In this document: positions 62,810 through 64,000 of the stretch, in pieces
Position numbering within the stretch: the stretch's first letter is position 1
Layout of the letters: each line of letters begins with the position of its first letter
Source: Candidatus Omnitrophota bacterium
Lineage (GTDB): Bacteria; Ratteibacteria; UBA8468; B48-G9; DTJG01
Direction: 5' to 3'
NCBI GenBank assembly: GCA_023485205.1
Contig: JAMCZX010000025.1
Location: 1 to 64,000, forward strand
DNA: 64,000 nt
Position numbers and translations under genes: made by a program
Notes under the pieces: generated by a model
Database searches by the model: none
What the model saw: only the letters and a program-made list of their open reading frames with translations
What the model was told of the DNA's origin: nothing

Positions 62810-63831
62810 AAAAACTCAATCTTATAAATAATCTTGAAGAACTTGAAGAAAATCTCTCAAAGCCATCACAAAGAGTAATTGATACCATGGCAGATATTAA
62901 AGGAAATATTTTAATTCTTGGTGCTTCAGGTAAAATTGGACCTACACTGACAAGAATGATTAAAAAGGCAGTAGGTGAATCCAAAAAGGTTATCGGCGTT
63001 GCAAAATTCTCTGATGAAACCATAAGAAAAAAACTGGAAAAATATAGAATTGAAACTATAAAATGCAACCTGCTGGATAGAGAAAATTTTGATAAACTGC
63101 CTGATGCAGAAAATATTATTTATCTTGTTGGTATGAAATTTGGTTCTGTTAACAATGAACCGTTAACATGGGCAGTAAATACAGGACTTCCGTCTTTAGT
63201 GATTGATAAATATAGACATTCCAAAATCATTGTTTTATCAACAGGGAATATTTATCCTTTTGTGTCAGTTAAAAGCAGAGGTTCAATAGAAACAGATACT
63301 CCGGAACCCGTTGGAGAATACGCCCAGTCATGTTTTGGAAGAGAAAGAATATGCCAATATTTTTCTGAAAAATATAAAACTCCTATGACTATAATAAGAT
63401 TAAATTATGCTGTTGAATTAAGGTATGGTGTTTTATTTGATATAGCGATGAAAGTAAAAAAAGGTATTCCTATAGATTTAAGTACAGGATATGTAAATGT
63501 AATCTGGCAGACAGATGCAAATAGAGGTATTCTATTAAGTTTTCAGGCATGTTCCAGTTCACCTGAAATCCTGAATCTTACCGGACCCGATATTATTTCT
63601 ATAAAAAAAATCGCTATAAGATTTGGAGAAATTTTTAATAAACAGGTCATATTCAAAAATATTGAAGAAGAAACATGTTTGCTTTCAAATGCAAAAAAAT
63701 TTTTTGATTTATTTGGTTATCCGGAAACAACACTTGAAACAATGATTACATCTATTGCCCATTGGATAAAAATTGGTGGACAATCTTATAATAAACCGAC
63801 ATATTTTGAAAAGAGAAATGGTAAATTTTAG
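62806..63831 (+). CDS. NAD-dependent epimerase/dehydratase-like protein with altered catalytic motif
   Basis: After about 35 residues comes the dinucleotide loop ILILGASGKIGPTLTRM, then IIYLVGMKFGSVNNEPLTWA and IIVLSTGNIYPFVS, an extended SDR. The active-site helix reads EYAQSCFGRERICQYFS: the usual YxxxK Lys is a Cys. The C-terminal half includes IRLNYAVELRYGVLFDIAMK and LNLTGPDIISIKKIA. Related proteins with the same substitution occur in sugar clusters, so it may bind NAD without normal SDR chemistry. It overlaps the GH127 stop by 4 bases. Confidence 0.75.
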   Translation: MKKLNLINNLEELEENLSKPSQRVIDTMADIKGNILILGASGKIGPTLTRMIKKAVGESKKVIGVAKFSDETIRKKLEKYRIETIKCNLLDRENFDKLPDAENIIYLVGMKFGSVNNEPLTWAVNTGLPSLVIDKYRHSKIIVLSTGNIYPFVSVKSRGSIETDTPEPVGEYAQSCFGRERICQYFSEKYKTPMTIIRLNYAVELRYGVLFDIAMKVKKGIPIDLSTGYVNVIWQTDANRGILLSFQACSSSPEILNLTGPDIISIKKIAIRFGEIFNKQVIFKNIEEETCLLSNAKKFFDLFGYPETTLETMITSIAHWIKIGGQSYNKPTYFEKRNGKF

Positions 63832-63833
63832 AA

Positions 63834-64000
63834 ATGAATAAAGAGGATTTAGAAATAAAGAAAATTCTTAAAAGAGGCACAGTAATACCTGCCCATCCTC
63901 TTGCCCTTGATAAAAACAGAAGATTTGATGAAACAGGACAAAGAAGATTAACCATGTATTATATTTCAGCAGGAGCTGGCGGTTTATCTATCGGAGTTCA
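63834..64000 (+). CDS. Dihydrodipicolinate synthase-family protein (5' end)
   Basis: The frame opens with ATG at 63834, two bases after the SDR stop, and runs to the window edge (55 codons). The start KKILKRGTVIPAHPLALDKN, RRFDETGQRRLTMYYISAG and AGGLSIGV is that of class I aldolases of the DHDPS family that act on sugar acids, not lysine synthesis. It completes the operon with GH127 and the SDR. The rest of the protein lies outside the window. Confidence 0.75.
   Translation, partial: MNKEDLEIKKILKRGTVIPAHPLALDKNRRFDETGQRRLTMYYISAGAGGLSIGV

Noticed and set aside
1..64000. CRISPR arrays, rRNA genes, replication origin
   Set aside because: No regularly spaced repeat-spacer pattern, no conserved rRNA segments and no dnaA-box cluster were seen. 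The dispersed elements at 17-55 kb are single copies far apart, not an array.

Overview
The window is AT-rich DNA from a Gram-negative bacterium: it carries Tol genes, a TolC-type outer-membrane factor, MacAB-like efflux genes and lipoprotein/secreted proteins. Two prepilin-like proteins have the N-terminus [16 protein letters not shown] plus a C-terminal DGHV motif (DUF1559-like). Together with DUF4838, DUF3863-like and GH127 glycan genes, this resembles Lentisphaerae/Verrucomicrobia-like or Omnitrophota-like lineages. That placement is an inference from gene content; there is no rRNA to confirm it.

1-9.3 kb: the tail of a membrane protein, an IS4-type transposase cut off by a 534-bp element with 17-bp inverted ends, then a minus-strand module of three secreted glycan-related proteins, a pseudopilin and a GntR/LacI regulator. 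9.3-17.4 kb: a Fic protein, a URO-D-family methyltransferase, ribF, an iron alcohol dehydrogenase, an AbiEii-like toxin pair and tolQ-tolR-tolA-tolB. 17.4-28.6 kb: a second fragment of the same IS in inverted orientation, an ArsM-like methyltransferase, a small aspartic protease, then a plus-strand module (pseudopilin, three secreted proteins, GntR/LacI regulator, NodB-like enzyme) that mirrors the first, and a RuBisCO-like protein.

28.6-35.6 kb: an MFS transporter, tRNA-Glu, purM, dnaK, tRNA-Val, a compact three-gene operon (TIGR04255-like, coiled-coil, PIN nuclease) and a GIY-YIG protein. 35.6-41.6 kb: a corrinoid protein and a dense housekeeping operon (plsY, gpsA, merR-type, purN, short argA, bactofilin-like, argG). 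41.7-54.4 kb: an Fe-S aldo/keto reductase fused by overlap to a MacAB-TolC-like efflux operon, tsaE-oppBCDF without a binding protein, a short FtsX-type permease and its ATPase, proC. 54.4-60.9 kb (minus): CsgG-like protein, valS, larC, yajC, tgt. 60.9-64 kb (plus): GH127 arabinofuranosidase, an atypical SDR and the start of a DHDPS-family aldolase, probably one sugar-degradation operon.

The most unusual signal is a dispersed, structured leader element. Five copies (two long, two short, one relic) lie at about 17.4, 20.8, 40.4, 52.8 and 55.5 kb, each directly in front of a start codon and in the sense direction. The two long copies fold into the same hairpin and differ by a compensatory base pair. 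Second in interest is the PIN/coiled-coil/TIGR04255 operon, a plausible undescribed toxin or defence unit.
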